64,000 nucleotides of DNA from Desulfovibrio litoralis DSM 11393 (GCF_900143255.1 NZ_FRDI01000008.1:39955-103954), one strand, 5' to 3'. Positions 9,501 to 17,621 are shown, counted from the stretch's first letter. Notes: a model not told the origin generated them from the sequence alone. Numbers and translations: made by a program.

Positions 9501-12500
9501 GGCACTCAGTGGGCTACAATTGCCCACAGTTATGTTTAATGCAAAGCGTTTTGATGACAATAAAATACTCACGGATAAAGATATTGTCAAGCCGATATAT
9601 GAAGAAGAATTTTATCAAGACAAAAAAACAGCAAAACCGCCACGAGGTAGTTTGAAAGTAGCTGATGACGGTTACACAGTTACTTTAAGCGAAAACGCCA
9701 ACGTCTCTACCCTATTTCACGAAACGGCACACTATTTTTTATTAGAAATCAAGCACATGGTTGACAACGGTTTAGTAGATGAAAGTCTACAAGCCGATTA
9801 TCAAACGATTTTAGATTATTTAGAAGTTAAAAATAATAATATTAATCGTGATCAGCATGAGGAGTTTGCTAAGGCGGTTGAGTCTTATTTGATGGAAGGT
9901 AACGCCCCCAACAGTAAACTGGCTAAAGCGTTCGCAAGGTTTAAACGCTGGCTCACTAATCTTTATAAAAACAGTTTACAATTAAAAGTGCCGTTAAATG
10001 ATGGTATTAGGGGCGTTTTTGATAGGCTTATCGCTAACGAAGTTGAAGTAAGACAAACGGCTTATAACAATGAACTAAACGATTTAACGAATAAACAACT
10101 TGACGCTTTAGGAGTTGTTGGTCCTGATCGCTCTTTTGTGAAAAGTTTAATGGAACAAGCGATAGAAAAAGCAACTGAAAAGCGTTTTATCAGAAATACT
10201 AAAAATCGCCGTGAACGGCTTAAAGGTTTTGCCCAAGAAGCCAAAACAGAACTTGAGAAACAACAAGTTTATAAACTAAGAAAAGACTTAGGTAATAAAG
10301 ATGCAAACGGTGAGGTCAAAGCTCTTGATAAAGAGACAATCGCCGCTCTTTTTGGAGTAGAAACCGCAAACAAATTACAAAAGAAATTAAAAGTGGGTAG
10401 TCTGAAAAATCAAGGTGGAAACCCCGCTAAAATAGCCAAAGAATACGGTTATAAAAATGTTGATGAAATGGTGGCAGATTTGCTTAATTCAGCCCCTATT
10501 AGTTATCACATCAACGAAATAGTCAAAAAAAGAAATGCACAATTTGAAAAAAACAATATTGACCCCGAAGCCCTACTTTTAGAACAAGAAGAAATTGAAA
10601 CACAGTTCGCTTTTATTAATCGCCATGTTGCCAAGCTAAACGGCAGTGAGCATATTGAACAAGCTAAAATAGATGATGCCGCCGTTATTAAGATGCAGGG
10701 TATGCCCTTATCCAGAGCTGTATCACACAAAAGCTTTTTAAATGCCATGCGTTTCGCTAGACGGCGGGAGCTACTCGCTATTTCTAAAGGTGAGTGGAAA
10801 ACAGCTTATGAGTCAGGTCTTCAAGTGCGTTTTAATCTAGCTTTTGCGAAGCTGGCTTTAGAGAATCAAAAAAATATTGATACTTTTACCAAGAGTGTAA
10901 AAAGCTTTGTTAATAATAAAAAGGCAGACCCGAACGCCCGTTATATGGTTATGGCTTTAGGTTTACGTTATGGCATAACCAAGGCGGATACACGCCTAGC
11001 AGACGGACGGAGCCACAAGACTTTTGTTGACTGGATAGAACAATCGAAAGACCAAGGTTATGACCTGATAGTTGATGATAATATTATGTATAACGATGGA
11101 AAACCTTTAAACAAGTTAACCGTTGGCGAATATGAAGCTTTAAAAGAACAACTTAACCAGATTATGACTATAGAAGAAAACTTAAGAACAATCAAAACAG
11201 AACAAGGAAAGATAGAGCTAGAGGCGTTAACAACAGAAATAGCCGATAGTATCACGGCGAAAAACAAAATTAAAACTCATAATTTAGTGGCTGATGATAA
11301 CGCAATCAAGCAAACCATTGCAGGCGTTCATTACGGCTTAGCAAAAGTTGAAACAACCATGATGCAGGTTGATGGAAACAATCAAGGGCTATTGTGGTTG
11401 CATGGGTATAAGCCCGTTTCTGACGCTTTAGACAATAAAAATATCAGAATGACAAAAGAACAAGCCAAAGTTGAGGCTATTTTTAGAAAGCATTTTACCC
11501 AAAAGGAACTTAACTCACTCTCTGATAAAACAATCGCTATTGAAGGTTTAAACGAAACCATAGATAACTATGGCTTAAAGAACAAAGTAAAAAACAAAAT
11601 CAAAGGTTTTATAAGTTTCAACAATAAAGAAGTTTTACACAGCAAAGAAAACTTGCTTTGTGTGGCTCTAAACTTAGGCAACGGAATAAATCGCCAAAGA
11701 CTTTTGGCAAGCGGTTTAACTCAAGATAATATTTTAGCGATTACAGATAAATTAACCCAAAAAGATTGGGAGTTTTGTCAAGATATTTGGGACTTTTTAG
11801 AAAGCTTTAGAGAAGAAAGCTTTGCACTCGAAGAACGGCTAAGAGGTTTACGCCCGCAGAAAGTAGAAGCAAGCCCAGTAATAACAAAATACGGTACATT
11901 TAGGGGTGGATATTACCCAATAGCATATGACGTAAAAAAGAGCGAAAACGCCCGCCAGTTTAACGAAAAAGAGTTGATGAAAGATGAATTTGGCGGAACT
12001 CATACCCAGACAAAACAAGGACATTTAAAACAAAGAGCTAAACAGGGGTTAGGCACACCGCTTATTTATAACTTTGGAGTTTTAACTTCGCATGCTTATA
12101 ACGTTGTTCACGATATAACGATGAGAGAGGCTATTTTAGACACAGCCAAAATTTTCAGAGATAAGAAAGTATCAACGGCTTTAACTCAAAGTTTAGGCAC
12201 AAAAGGACACGGCATATTCATGCCTTGGTTAAAAGACATAGCCAGAGAAAAAAAAGAACCCAGCACTTATATTGAAAGTTCCATGCGTTGGTTTAGATCC
12301 AGAACAACTACTTTTGTTTTGGGTTATAAGCTTGGCACGGTTATTTTGCAAAGTACGGGCTTTGCTATCGCCGCTAATCGGATTGGAGCTAAAAACTTGG
12401 CTTTAGGTTTTAAAAAAGTTTTTGGAAATGGCTTAAACCCGATTGAACAAACAAAGCAAATTAATGCACTCTGGGCAGAAACAAAAGATTTAAGCCAGTT

Positions 12501-13362
12501 TATGGCGGGACGATTAAAGAGTTTTGATAGAGATATTAAAGACGCAGGCAATTTTTTAGAAATAGAAAGTGGCGTTGTGAAATTCACTCAAAAACACGCA
12601 TTAACGGCAATTGGATACGCTCAGCTTGGCGTTGACATGGTTGTTTTTCATGGGGCTTTAGAACAAGGAATAAAGCTTTATAACGGCAATATGAAAAAAG
12701 CAGTGGCTCACGCTGATCAGGTAGTTAGACTCACTCAAGGTTCGGGGCGGGTCTCTGACCTTTCCGCAATTCAAAGAGGGTCGGAATTAACAAAAATTAT
12801 GACCATGTTTTATAGCTTCTTTAATACAATGTATAATTTAACCGCCTTGAATTTTACAGAAATTCAAAGAGCCGAAACAAAAGGCTCTCAAATAAGCTTA
12901 ACAGCCAATTTTATACTTTGGACGCAACTTATACCACTCGCAATGTCAATAGCGTTCCAAGCATTAAAAGGCAAAGAGATGCCGGACGATGAAGAAGCTT
13001 GGTTGAAAATGATTGGGCTTGAATTTTTACAACAAACGGTAGGCATGTTTCCTTTTGCTCGTGATTTCGCTTCTGTTGCTCAAGGATATAATTATCAACT
13101 AAGCCCTGTTGTTGGCAGTGTTAATATGCTTGTAAGGTCAAGCTATGATATACTGACCGTGTTTGGCGAAGACAAGAAAAAGAAAGGTAAGAAAAAAGTT
13201 AGAAACGAAAAACTTAAAAAAGGCGTTACCGGAGCTATTCGCACAGGGGGGTTTGTTAACGGTATAGCCAGCGAGGGAGTAGCTAGGTTTGTTGAAAACA
13301 TTTGGAATTATATGGACGGAACAAGCCCCGAACTTGAACTAAGAAAAACTATTTTAAGGTAA
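6532..13362 (+). CDS. Giant gp16-like ejection protein with metallopeptidase and MuF-C/PBECR-like domains
   Basis: The 2276-aa protein is the largest in the window. Residues 1-65 are rich in Q, P and N. At about 260-440 there are glycine-rich hydrophobic stretches (LIGGMTPGLLVTAMGGGNFG; DSLVLAFLFGGAGNIGY) that could insert in a membrane. At about 895-1010 a module with VVVAIHLNT, NKIASIHG and NLRYWNKNKS resembles MuF C-terminal or PBECR nuclease-type domains of polyvalent phage proteins. HETAH at 1063-1067 with a following EEFAKAVESYL glutamate is a zincin signature. The last 250 residues (GSGRVSDLSAIQRGSELTKI) resemble a large polyvalent protein-associated domain such as LPD38. T7 gp16 is only about 1318 aa. 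Such proteins are delivered with phage DNA and may act on host targets. Domain names are from memory. Confidence 0.65.
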   Translation: MSLIIEKQQDQNQPNENNNYLYSPRDEETGEDNSFTPPTPPQPVQQTAEPQQVQPLQPKQHKWITKADVERSVMPAIIASEGLTLNNIVQSKTLSKELNLTPEVISQNIAKAEQMALVKRLEQMPAVNNWVAESTENAIIYKEDTAIGKTASFYDENSIKRSIEDIENSAPFKKEFDRWTGSTRESFYHSSGFALSHLGNVFKAIGFDNDNVATKNAYLLRDTLYKYATEERDHLKTSVKSLKVSDFETWDSFTNSSLFNSDFYSEGISDLIGGMTPGLLVTAMGGGNFGYGVMGMSDGGSLEKELLSQGVAPETALSASTAQMGISAILDKVGLEGVFKKNLNKATNSLAKKTINKATATVVAGGREGVTEYLQDLARPLATSWALGENIEQATTRFLNAAKQLDSLVLAFLFGGAGNIGYQATSALQQKQIETQVNDTQEKLKTLDELASESKTRELMPEKFEEFAERASEHSDMKDVYINAETFFQSDIINNEPLLDKLGIDQNMAYTALALGDSIKVPLAKYQTYIAGTPVSDQLKEGVKFSEQDYTVKESKEFSEHEAEKALNVNEEYTALNNELELEKQRHREMLTGAIQQSPNLFTELSSREGGVEEYINTWLHMFENGATRIGGGSLESTLERFKRIKEIKTEAFGGNTKTETNGDINTDDSILTLKDTKNWTEEQFATLTPKQLASLEEEYNQTVAKEVFGKDLLKDKDPRIKHVWGTIDGKSLKRNHPYAYKEIVRNYGVGIFGNAKKGAVGIDVAAQSLVNEKLAPLDFDEEALVSLLSAPRQKIGNVLYQEDTDLTPAFLPELVKKSAELETKEQQAIDYGRRVKEASKKWAEGLNKLQSEKPKANEVLQAGRTSEVLKALGVKDLPTIMLANKMKSVLEDKGLPLSFIKTIPEQLASPVMVFDSKTQADSLVVLTDYIHEGMPVVVAIHLNTVHGNIEVNKIASIHGRSGKAGFIKEQIQSGNLRYWNKNKSFTLNRALSGLQLPTVMFNAKRFDDNKILTDKDIVKPIYEEEFYQDKKTAKPPRGSLKVADDGYTVTLSENANVSTLFHETAHYFLLEIKHMVDNGLVDESLQADYQTILDYLEVKNNNINRDQHEEFAKAVESYLMEGNAPNSKLAKAFARFKRWLTNLYKNSLQLKVPLNDGIRGVFDRLIANEVEVRQTAYNNELNDLTNKQLDALGVVGPDRSFVKSLMEQAIEKATEKRFIRNTKNRRERLKGFAQEAKTELEKQQVYKLRKDLGNKDANGEVKALDKETIAALFGVETANKLQKKLKVGSLKNQGGNPAKIAKEYGYKNVDEMVADLLNSAPISYHINEIVKKRNAQFEKNNIDPEALLLEQEEIETQFAFINRHVAKLNGSEHIEQAKIDDAAVIKMQGMPLSRAVSHKSFLNAMRFARRRELLAISKGEWKTAYESGLQVRFNLAFAKLALENQKNIDTFTKSVKSFVNNKKADPNARYMVMALGLRYGITKADTRLADGRSHKTFVDWIEQSKDQGYDLIVDDNIMYNDGKPLNKLTVGEYEALKEQLNQIMTIEENLRTIKTEQGKIELEALTTEIADSITAKNKIKTHNLVADDNAIKQTIAGVHYGLAKVETTMMQVDGNNQGLLWLHGYKPVSDALDNKNIRMTKEQAKVEAIFRKHFTQKELNSLSDKTIAIEGLNETIDNYGLKNKVKNKIKGFISFNNKEVLHSKENLLCVALNLGNGINRQRLLASGLTQDNILAITDKLTQKDWEFCQDIWDFLESFREESFALEERLRGLRPQKVEASPVITKYGTFRGGYYPIAYDVKKSENARQFNEKELMKDEFGGTHTQTKQGHLKQRAKQGLGTPLIYNFGVLTSHAYNVVHDITMREAILDTAKIFRDKKVSTALTQSLGTKGHGIFMPWLKDIAREKKEPSTYIESSMRWFRSRTTTFVLGYKLGTVILQSTGFAIAANRIGAKNLALGFKKVFGNGLNPIEQTKQINALWAETKDLSQFMAGRLKSFDRDIKDAGNFLEIESGVVKFTQKHALTAIGYAQLGVDMVVFHGALEQGIKLYNGNMKKAVAHADQVVRLTQGSGRVSDLSAIQRGSELTKIMTMFYSFFNTMYNLTALNFTEIQRAETKGSQISLTANFILWTQLIPLAMSIAFQALKGKEMPDDEEAWLKMIGLEFLQQTVGMFPFARDFASVAQGYNYQLSPVVGSVNMLVRSSYDILTVFGEDKKKKGKKKVRNEKLKKGVTGAIRTGGFVNGIASEGVARFVENIWNYMDGTSPELELRKTILR

Positions 13363-13380
13363 AAAGGAGATAGAAAACAA

Positions 13381-14613
13381 GTGAGTATAATCACACAAAA
13401 AAACAAAGTTTCGTATCTCGGAAACAGTTCTGCAAGTTTGTTTCCTATTGATTTTCCATTAACAGCGGATATTTTAAAAGAAGATTATTTAAAAGTCGTT
13501 ATTACGGATACGGACGGGAAGATTACGCCGGCAGACAAAAACAATTATAGACTAGAACAAAGTGGCGGAAGTTATAGCCTACGCTACCCTTTAGCGGGCG
13601 ATTTATTACCAAACGGGTATAAGCTTACCATTTTAAGAGAAGTGCCGTTTATTCAGCCTTTAGACTTAGCAAACGGCGGGTCTTTTAGTTCTGATGTTAT
13701 TGAAGGGGCTTTTGACTTTCAAGAGTTCCAAATTCAACAATTAAGTGAAAAGTTTGAACGCACCCCAACCTTCCCTCTCGGTAGCTTAACAGACGGAGAA
13801 ACAGCTTATAACGCTTTTATTAATAACGTAGCTAAAGCCGAAGCGGGAGCAATAACTGCCACAGCCGAAGCAGACAGGGCGAAGTTAAACGCCGATACTG
13901 CGGAACAGTACGCCAGCCAGCTCACAGGTTTAACCGCCACCGCTGAAACAACAGAGGCAGGCACAGAGGCAGAAGCGGAATATAACCCTGATACTGGCTT
14001 ACTCCTTTTAAAAATACCAAAAGGAGACAAAGGCGAACCGGGAGATAAAGGAGAACCCGGGGACAGCTTTAAAGGACAAGAGGCTCTTGACGAAAAGCTA
14101 AGGTTATTTGAACAGCAGATTAAGCAAATAAAAGCAGATAACGAAAAAGCCTTTAAAAAAGTCATCATGATGTGGGGCGGTTTAATAACTGAAATTCCAG
14201 AAGGTTTTGTACTATGCGATGGCACAAACGGTACGCCTGACCTTCGGGATAAATTTATTCTTGGGGCTGGTGCTTGCGAAGACTACAAAGAAGTTGGCGA
14301 AAGCGGTGGCAGTTATAATGCTACTACTGAGAATACAACAGCGGTTAATAATGCAACAACGCTGACGGTTGCACAAATCTCAGCACATAAACATGAATTT
14401 TATGGTGCAAGTGGTTCTGGTTCGAAGGCTGCTATTACTGCAAATTCGGATCATTCGATCACAGCTGTACAAATTTACAACGGAGCAAAACTGTCATCTG
14501 CGATGGATAACACAGGCGGTGGACAACCACACAACCACGACCAAAAACCGCACGACCATAAAGTAACGGTAACGCCACCGTACTACGTTTTAGCGTTTAT
14601 TCAAAAACTGTAA
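13381..14613 (+). CDS. Tail fibre protein with T7 gp17-like N-terminus, collagen-like repeat and collar domain
   Basis: The 410-aa product starts with GTG, supported by AAGGAG eleven bases upstream. Residues 1-130 (VSYLGNSSASLFPIDFPL, then GAFDFQEFQIQQLSEKFERT) match the T7 tail-fibre N-terminus that docks on the tail. A helical alanine-rich stretch follows, then a short collagen-like run (GDKGEPGDKGEPGDS, about 218-232). A tail-collar domain begins near 262 (IPEGFVLCDGTNGTPDLRDKFILG) and the C-terminus is histidine-rich (HKHEF, HNHDQKPHDHK), ending in PPYYVLAFIQKL. This is the usual form of trimeric fibre tips and probably determines receptor binding. Confidence 0.85.
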   Translation: MSIITQKNKVSYLGNSSASLFPIDFPLTADILKEDYLKVVITDTDGKITPADKNNYRLEQSGGSYSLRYPLAGDLLPNGYKLTILREVPFIQPLDLANGGSFSSDVIEGAFDFQEFQIQQLSEKFERTPTFPLGSLTDGETAYNAFINNVAKAEAGAITATAEADRAKLNADTAEQYASQLTGLTATAETTEAGTEAEAEYNPDTGLLLLKIPKGDKGEPGDKGEPGDSFKGQEALDEKLRLFEQQIKQIKADNEKAFKKVIMMWGGLITEIPEGFVLCDGTNGTPDLRDKFILGAGACEDYKEVGESGGSYNATTENTTAVNNATTLTVAQISAHKHEFYGASGSGSKAAITANSDHSITAVQIYNGAKLSSAMDNTGGGQPHNHDQKPHDHKVTVTPPYYVLAFIQKL

Positions 14614-14638
14614 AAACAATAAATAAAGAGTTAAAACC

Positions 14639-15298
14639 ATGAACATAACAGTAATTCCGAGTGATAAAATAATTATCGTAGACGGCGAAGCTCTCTATTT
14701 TGATTATAAAGCTAATCCGAATGTCCACGCTATTCAATACGCAGACGGCAAAGGTTGGATAGAGTTCAAAAACAAACCAAACGAGCCGATCGAAACTGAA
14801 GAAGAATATAAAAACGATGTTGAAGAGTTCCTAATACTCTGGCAAGCCGAAAAAGCCCGCATAAACGAAGAACTGGCGAAGCTTGAAGCGGAAAGGAATA
14901 AGCCTTTGACGTTACTTGAAGCCCGAAACAAAGCTTATGATTTAATCAAACAAGCCCGTGATAACCGCATGAATAACGGCGGGATAGTCTGGAATGATTA
15001 TCTTGTGTCTTGTGATGAAGAAGCTCTCAATAAAATAGCTCAAACAACTTTACAATTTATAACCAAAAGAATTGTATCAAAAGAATGGAAGATGTCTGAT
15101 GGCGAATATGCGTTCTTAGATGAAAATCTGTTTTTTGAAATGGCTACGGCTGTTGGAATGTTGGTTGATGCTTGTTATATTGTAGAAAAAGAAAAACGCA
15201 AAACAATTGAACAATACGGCACAGCCGAAGAGATTTTAAACTGGCTTAATGACTCTAAAAACTTACATGACGGCTATCCGAGCGACGGGGCGGAGTAA
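14639..15298 (+). CDS. DUF4376-type tail-fibre-associated protein
   Basis: The 219-aa protein follows the fibre gene by 25 bases. The N-terminal 60 residues look like a small beta domain; residues about 75-95 are a charged helix. From about residue 98 the pattern ARNKAYDLIKQARDNRMNNGG, VWNDYLVSCDEEALNKI and EWKMSDGEYAFL fits DUF4376, a domain common beside or within phage tail fibres. The likely role is fibre assembly or a fibre accessory, inferred from position. Confidence 0.6.
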   Translation: MNITVIPSDKIIIVDGEALYFDYKANPNVHAIQYADGKGWIEFKNKPNEPIETEEEYKNDVEEFLILWQAEKARINEELAKLEAERNKPLTLLEARNKAYDLIKQARDNRMNNGGIVWNDYLVSCDEEALNKIAQTTLQFITKRIVSKEWKMSDGEYAFLDENLFFEMATAVGMLVDACYIVEKEKRKTIEQYGTAEEILNWLNDSKNLHDGYPSDGAE

Positions 15299-15299
15299 A

Positions 15300-15374
15300 A
15301 TGAGCGTCTTTATGGCTGTCATAAATGCGTGTTATCGGCGTTTGAAATGGTTAAAACGCTCAAGGCTTGAGTAG
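15300..15374 (+). CDS. Possible 24-aa basic peptide downstream of the fibre genes
   Basis: An ATG one base after the preceding TAA opens a 24-codon frame (MSVFMAVINACYRRLKWLKR and four more residues). CGGAG lies four bases upstream. The peptide has a hydrophobic start and a basic end, a shape seen in small phage lysis or membrane peptides. Its stop lies in a hairpin (15353-15378). Coding status is uncertain because such short frames occur by chance. Confidence 0.3.
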   Translation: MSVFMAVINACYRRLKWLKRSRLE

Positions 15375-15379
15375 TTTTT
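15353..15379 (+). terminator. Probable terminator of the prophage structural operon
   Basis: CTCAAG and CTTGAG (15359-15364, 15366-15371) pair around one base, extended by AAAAC and GTTTT (15353-15357, 15374-15378) across small mismatches, and a short T run ends the element. It lies just after the last forward structural gene. Confidence 0.55.
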
Positions 15380-15430
15380 AGAGGATAAACGTTAAAAGTT
15401 TAAATAATGATTCTCTTTATTGACAAAAAA

Positions 15431-15467
15431 ACACAAGACGGCGTATATGTATTTTACCGTCTTGTGT
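15431..15467. ncRNA. Perfect 11-bp hairpin in the intergenic RNA-like cluster
   Basis: ACACAAGACGG (15431-15441) and CCGTCTTGTGT (15457-15467) are perfect inverted copies around a 15-base loop. No T run follows directly, so this is not a simple terminator. A second small hairpin (GTCTC/GAGAC at 15472-15487) and a strong terminator (15498-15531) follow, and a TTGACA box lies at 15420-15425. Together they could be a short transcript or the leader of one. No protein frame explains the pairing. Confidence 0.35.
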
Positions 15468-15497
15468 ACTCGTCTCTTGGATAGAGACAACTCGTAA

Positions 15498-15531
15498 AAA
15501 AAAAGCTCGTTAGAAATAGCGAGCTTTTTTT
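15498..15531. terminator. Bidirectional rho-independent terminator
   Basis: A-run plus GCTCG (15498-15509) pairs with CGAGC plus T-run (15520-15531) around a 10-base loop. The symmetric A and T runs let it work on both strands. It separates the forward structural genes from the reverse membrane-protein pair ending at 15548. Confidence 0.85.
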
Positions 15532-15547
15532 GTTTTAAAAATGTTTT

Positions 15548-16057
15548 TTACGCACTTTGTTCTTGAAGAAAATCACGAACATTAAAATAATTTTTAATAA
15601 ACTTAACGCTCTTACCTGTTTCATTTAGTATTAAATATAAAATCACAAGTATGATTTTAAGCGGTTTCCCTGTGTTATAGTTAAAAACATCAAGTGAAAT
15701 AGAAAAGAACTCTTTTAACAAATTATGTGGGATTGTACTATTTTTATTTACAAGACAGTGCATATCTTTAATAAGTTTCGGTGAGTTCATTTTTTTGCTA
15801 ATAACAAAACTTAAAATCCCGATAAAATCTTTTTCTTCGATTGTTCTCAACATGCTGTTTATTACTTTAACAAACAAAACAAATTCTGGGCTTTTTTCGT
15901 CTATTTCGCCTTTCATAGCACGCATAAAAAGAGCGTCTCTAACCGCAAAAAGGCGAAACCTAAAGACATCATAATGGCTTTTTATTCGTATATTTAGATT
16001 GGCATACATTAATATCCAACAACATAAAAGTATAATAAAAGAATTAAAAAATATCAT
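15548..16057 (-). CDS. Unknown membrane-anchored prophage protein
   Basis: I do not recognise this 169-aa protein. It begins with a hydrophobic stretch (FFNSFIILLCCWILMYANL, about residues 3-21) that should be a membrane anchor. A second hydrophobic stretch lies near 132-145 (KIILVILYLILNET). The rest is lysine- and phenylalanine-rich and helical. It starts 3 bases after the stop of the upstream gene (16061-16477), so the two form a reverse-strand pair inside an otherwise forward prophage. Such inverted pairs are often lysogenic accessory genes; lysis is another possibility. Confidence 0.6.
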   Translation of the reverse strand: MIFFNSFIILLCCWILMYANLNIRIKSHYDVFRFRLFAVRDALFMRAMKGEIDEKSPEFVLFVKVINSMLRTIEEKDFIGILSFVISKKMNSPKLIKDMHCLVNKNSTIPHNLLKEFFSISLDVFNYNTGKPLKIILVILYLILNETGKSVKFIKNYFNVRDFLQEQSA

Positions 16058-16060
16058 AAA

Positions 16061-16477
16061 TTACTCCATTTTATCATCACACGAACTAGGGTAATGTTGC
16101 TTGAGAGGTTTTAAAGTCCCGTCTTTTAAGCCAAGCATTAATGCCGTTCTTTCTTCAGCAAGCCTTTTAAGCTCTTTTTTAAGATAGTTTTTTTCTCTTT
16201 TAGACCATAAAAAGTATAAAACAAAAACCGCAGGCATCAAGATATAAGACAAATTATCAAATTTTAATATATCAATAAAAGTTAATAAAACACGTCCAGA
16301 GTCTTCAGGGGTTAACTTATAAGAAATAAAGCCTAAATCGAAAACAAAACCTGCAATAATAAGACCAATTATGTTTCCTGAATTAATAAGCTGTAATACT
16401 CCACGCACAAGCACCATCGCAACGTCAGCCCAAGAATGCCCCCTTGTTAGATCGTTAGATTTTTGACCCCTTGGCAT
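16061..16477 (-). CDS. Small membrane protein, holin-like or accessory
   Basis: Starting at the internal ATG (16475-16477) gives 138 aa. This start is preferred over an ATG at 16498 because GGAGA lies seven bases before it. The sequence opens with a charged segment (MPRGQKSNDLTRGHSW), then two hydrophobic segments at about 35-52 (IIGLIIAGFVFDLGFISY) and 78-96 (LSYILMPAVFVLYFLW). A charged coiled-coil-like tail follows (KREKNYLKKELKRLAEERTA). The layout is compatible with a holin or phage accessory membrane protein, but no family is recognised. It is the first gene of the reverse pair. Confidence 0.6.
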   Translation of the reverse strand: MPRGQKSNDLTRGHSWADVAMVLVRGVLQLINSGNIIGLIIAGFVFDLGFISYKLTPEDSGRVLLTFIDILKFDNLSYILMPAVFVLYFLWSKREKNYLKKELKRLAEERTALMLGLKDGTLKPLKQHYPSSCDDKME

Positions 16478-16640
16478 GAGTTTCTCTCCATTGTGCATTT
16501 ACGCAAATTAGCGAAATTTATTTAGCAATATAGAAATAAGACTTTTGCCCTTTTCCGTCAAGCGTTTTATAATACAACAACGGTTATCAAAGGATATTAA
16601 CGAACATTAAAGAACTTTTAAGCTTTTTTCGTATTGTCTT

Positions 16641-16675
16641 TATCGTATTTTTTTTATACAAAAGTATAAACGATA
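16641..16675. promoter_or_regulatory. Nested dyad upstream of the lipoprotein gene
   Basis: TTTATAC (16653-16659) and GTATAAA (16664-16670) are perfect inverted repeats around AAAA. Outside them TATCG (16641-16645) and CGATA (16671-16675) are also inverted. The dyad ends about 20 bases before the ATG at 16696, where an operator or a 5' RNA hairpin would be expected. No regulator can be named. Confidence 0.4.
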
Positions 16676-16695
16676 TTTTAAAACATGGGGGTTTT

Positions 16696-17043
16696 ATGAA
16701 AAAGGTTCTCTTGCTTCTTTTGTGTGTAGTTGGCGTTTTTTGTTTGGCGGGGTGTGCTGCTAAAACTGTTAGCCCTGACGGGCTTAAAGTGAAGATTGTG
16801 TATGAAAAGCCACAAGGCGATTGCACAGAACTTGGAGAAGTTGTCGGAACTCAGGGCAATTGGTTTACTGGTGGAATGACACCAAACAAACAGCTTGTTG
16901 AAGGTGCTAGAAACGACATGAGAAACGAAGCAGGGAAAATGGGAGCAACTCATGTATGGTTAAGAGATTTAAGCGCTCACACTGGGGCATACTCTGAAAC
17001 CGTTAACGCTTTAGGTATAGGCGTTGCTTACCGTTGTCAATAA
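16696..17043 (+). CDS. DUF4156-type lipoprotein carried by the prophage
   Basis: The 115-aa protein has a type II signal peptide: MKK, a leucine-rich core and the lipobox LAGC, with C20 as the lipidated residue. The mature part has the DUF4156 pattern CTELGEVVGTQGNWFTGG, then GARNDMRNEAGKMGATHVW. These residues are conserved in small lipoproteins such as E. coli YjeI. It has its own dyad upstream and its own terminator, the layout of a phage moron expressed in the lysogen. The role is unknown; it should be attached to a membrane. Confidence 0.75.
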   Translation: MKKVLLLLLCVVGVFCLAGCAAKTVSPDGLKVKIVYEKPQGDCTELGEVVGTQGNWFTGGMTPNKQLVEGARNDMRNEAGKMGATHVWLRDLSAHTGAYSETVNALGIGVAYRCQ

Positions 17044-17054
17044 ATTAGAAACAG

Positions 17055-17081
17055 AAGGCGGTTTAACCAACCGCCTTTTTT
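17055..17081 (+). terminator. Terminator of the lipoprotein gene
   Basis: AAGGCGGTT (17055-17063) pairs with AACCGCCTT (17069-17077) around a 5-base loop and runs into a T tract. It lies 12 bases after the lipoprotein stop. Confidence 0.9.
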
Positions 17082-17105
17082 AATATTTTAAATGGGTATG
17101 AATTT

Positions 17106-17621
17106 ATGAAAAGATTTTTTTCAGCAACGAAAAATTTGCTTATTATCACTATAGCAATAATATTAGTATTAATAGTAACACATTATATTATAGACAATCA
17201 TAGAGAAATGCTAACAAAAAAGAGGATGTCTTTTGTATTTACTAGCGATTTTGAAGAACGTTCTAAGGCATTAGAAAGTAACAAGGCAGAAGACTCGTGG
17301 GTCTCTCGCCTTCCGACAAAAACTAGGCAAGAGGTAGTTCAAAGGCAAGAACAAGACCTTAAAGAACTCAAAGCCCATGCAATCCATTGGACTAGGGCTT
17401 TTCACGCAGCAGAAACTTTTTTTTATACATCTCTCTCTTTATATGTAGTTTTTTTATTAAGCTTAGTTGTATATATTATTTTTCAACGCAACCAGATTTT
17501 ATTAGAGCTAAAAAATCTTAAAAACAAACTATTGCCACAAAAGCGTAGATGCCCTTTTTGTGCTGAAAAAATAAAAACTGAAGCTATCGTGTGTAAACAT
17601 TGCCTAAGGGATATAGTTTAA
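17106..17621 (+). CDS. Two-TM protein with C-terminal zinc ribbon
   Basis: The 171-aa protein has a hydrophobic segment at about 11-28 (LLIITIAIILVLIVTHYI), a charged middle of about 80 residues that is probably helical, and a second hydrophobic segment at about 103-125 (FFYTSLSLYVVFLLSLVVYI). The end is a four-cysteine ribbon (CPFCAEKIKTEAIVCKHC), a motif common at the end of small membrane or adaptor proteins. With two TM segments both termini would lie in the cytoplasm and the middle in the periplasm. Function unknown; probably a lysogen-expressed accessory gene. Confidence 0.7.
   Translation: MKRFFSATKNLLIITIAIILVLIVTHYIIDNHREMLTKKRMSFVFTSDFEERSKALESNKAEDSWVSRLPTKTRQEVVQRQEQDLKELKAHAIHWTRAFHAAETFFYTSLSLYVVFLLSLVVYIIFQRNQILLELKNLKNKLLPQKRRCPFCAEKIKTEAIVCKHCLRDIV

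Noticed and set aside
13806..14225. 139-aa reverse frame opposite the tail-fibre gene
   Set aside because: It is the complement of a clear fibre gene with collagen and collar motifs. Its serine- and alanine-rich sequence is the mirror of those codons.
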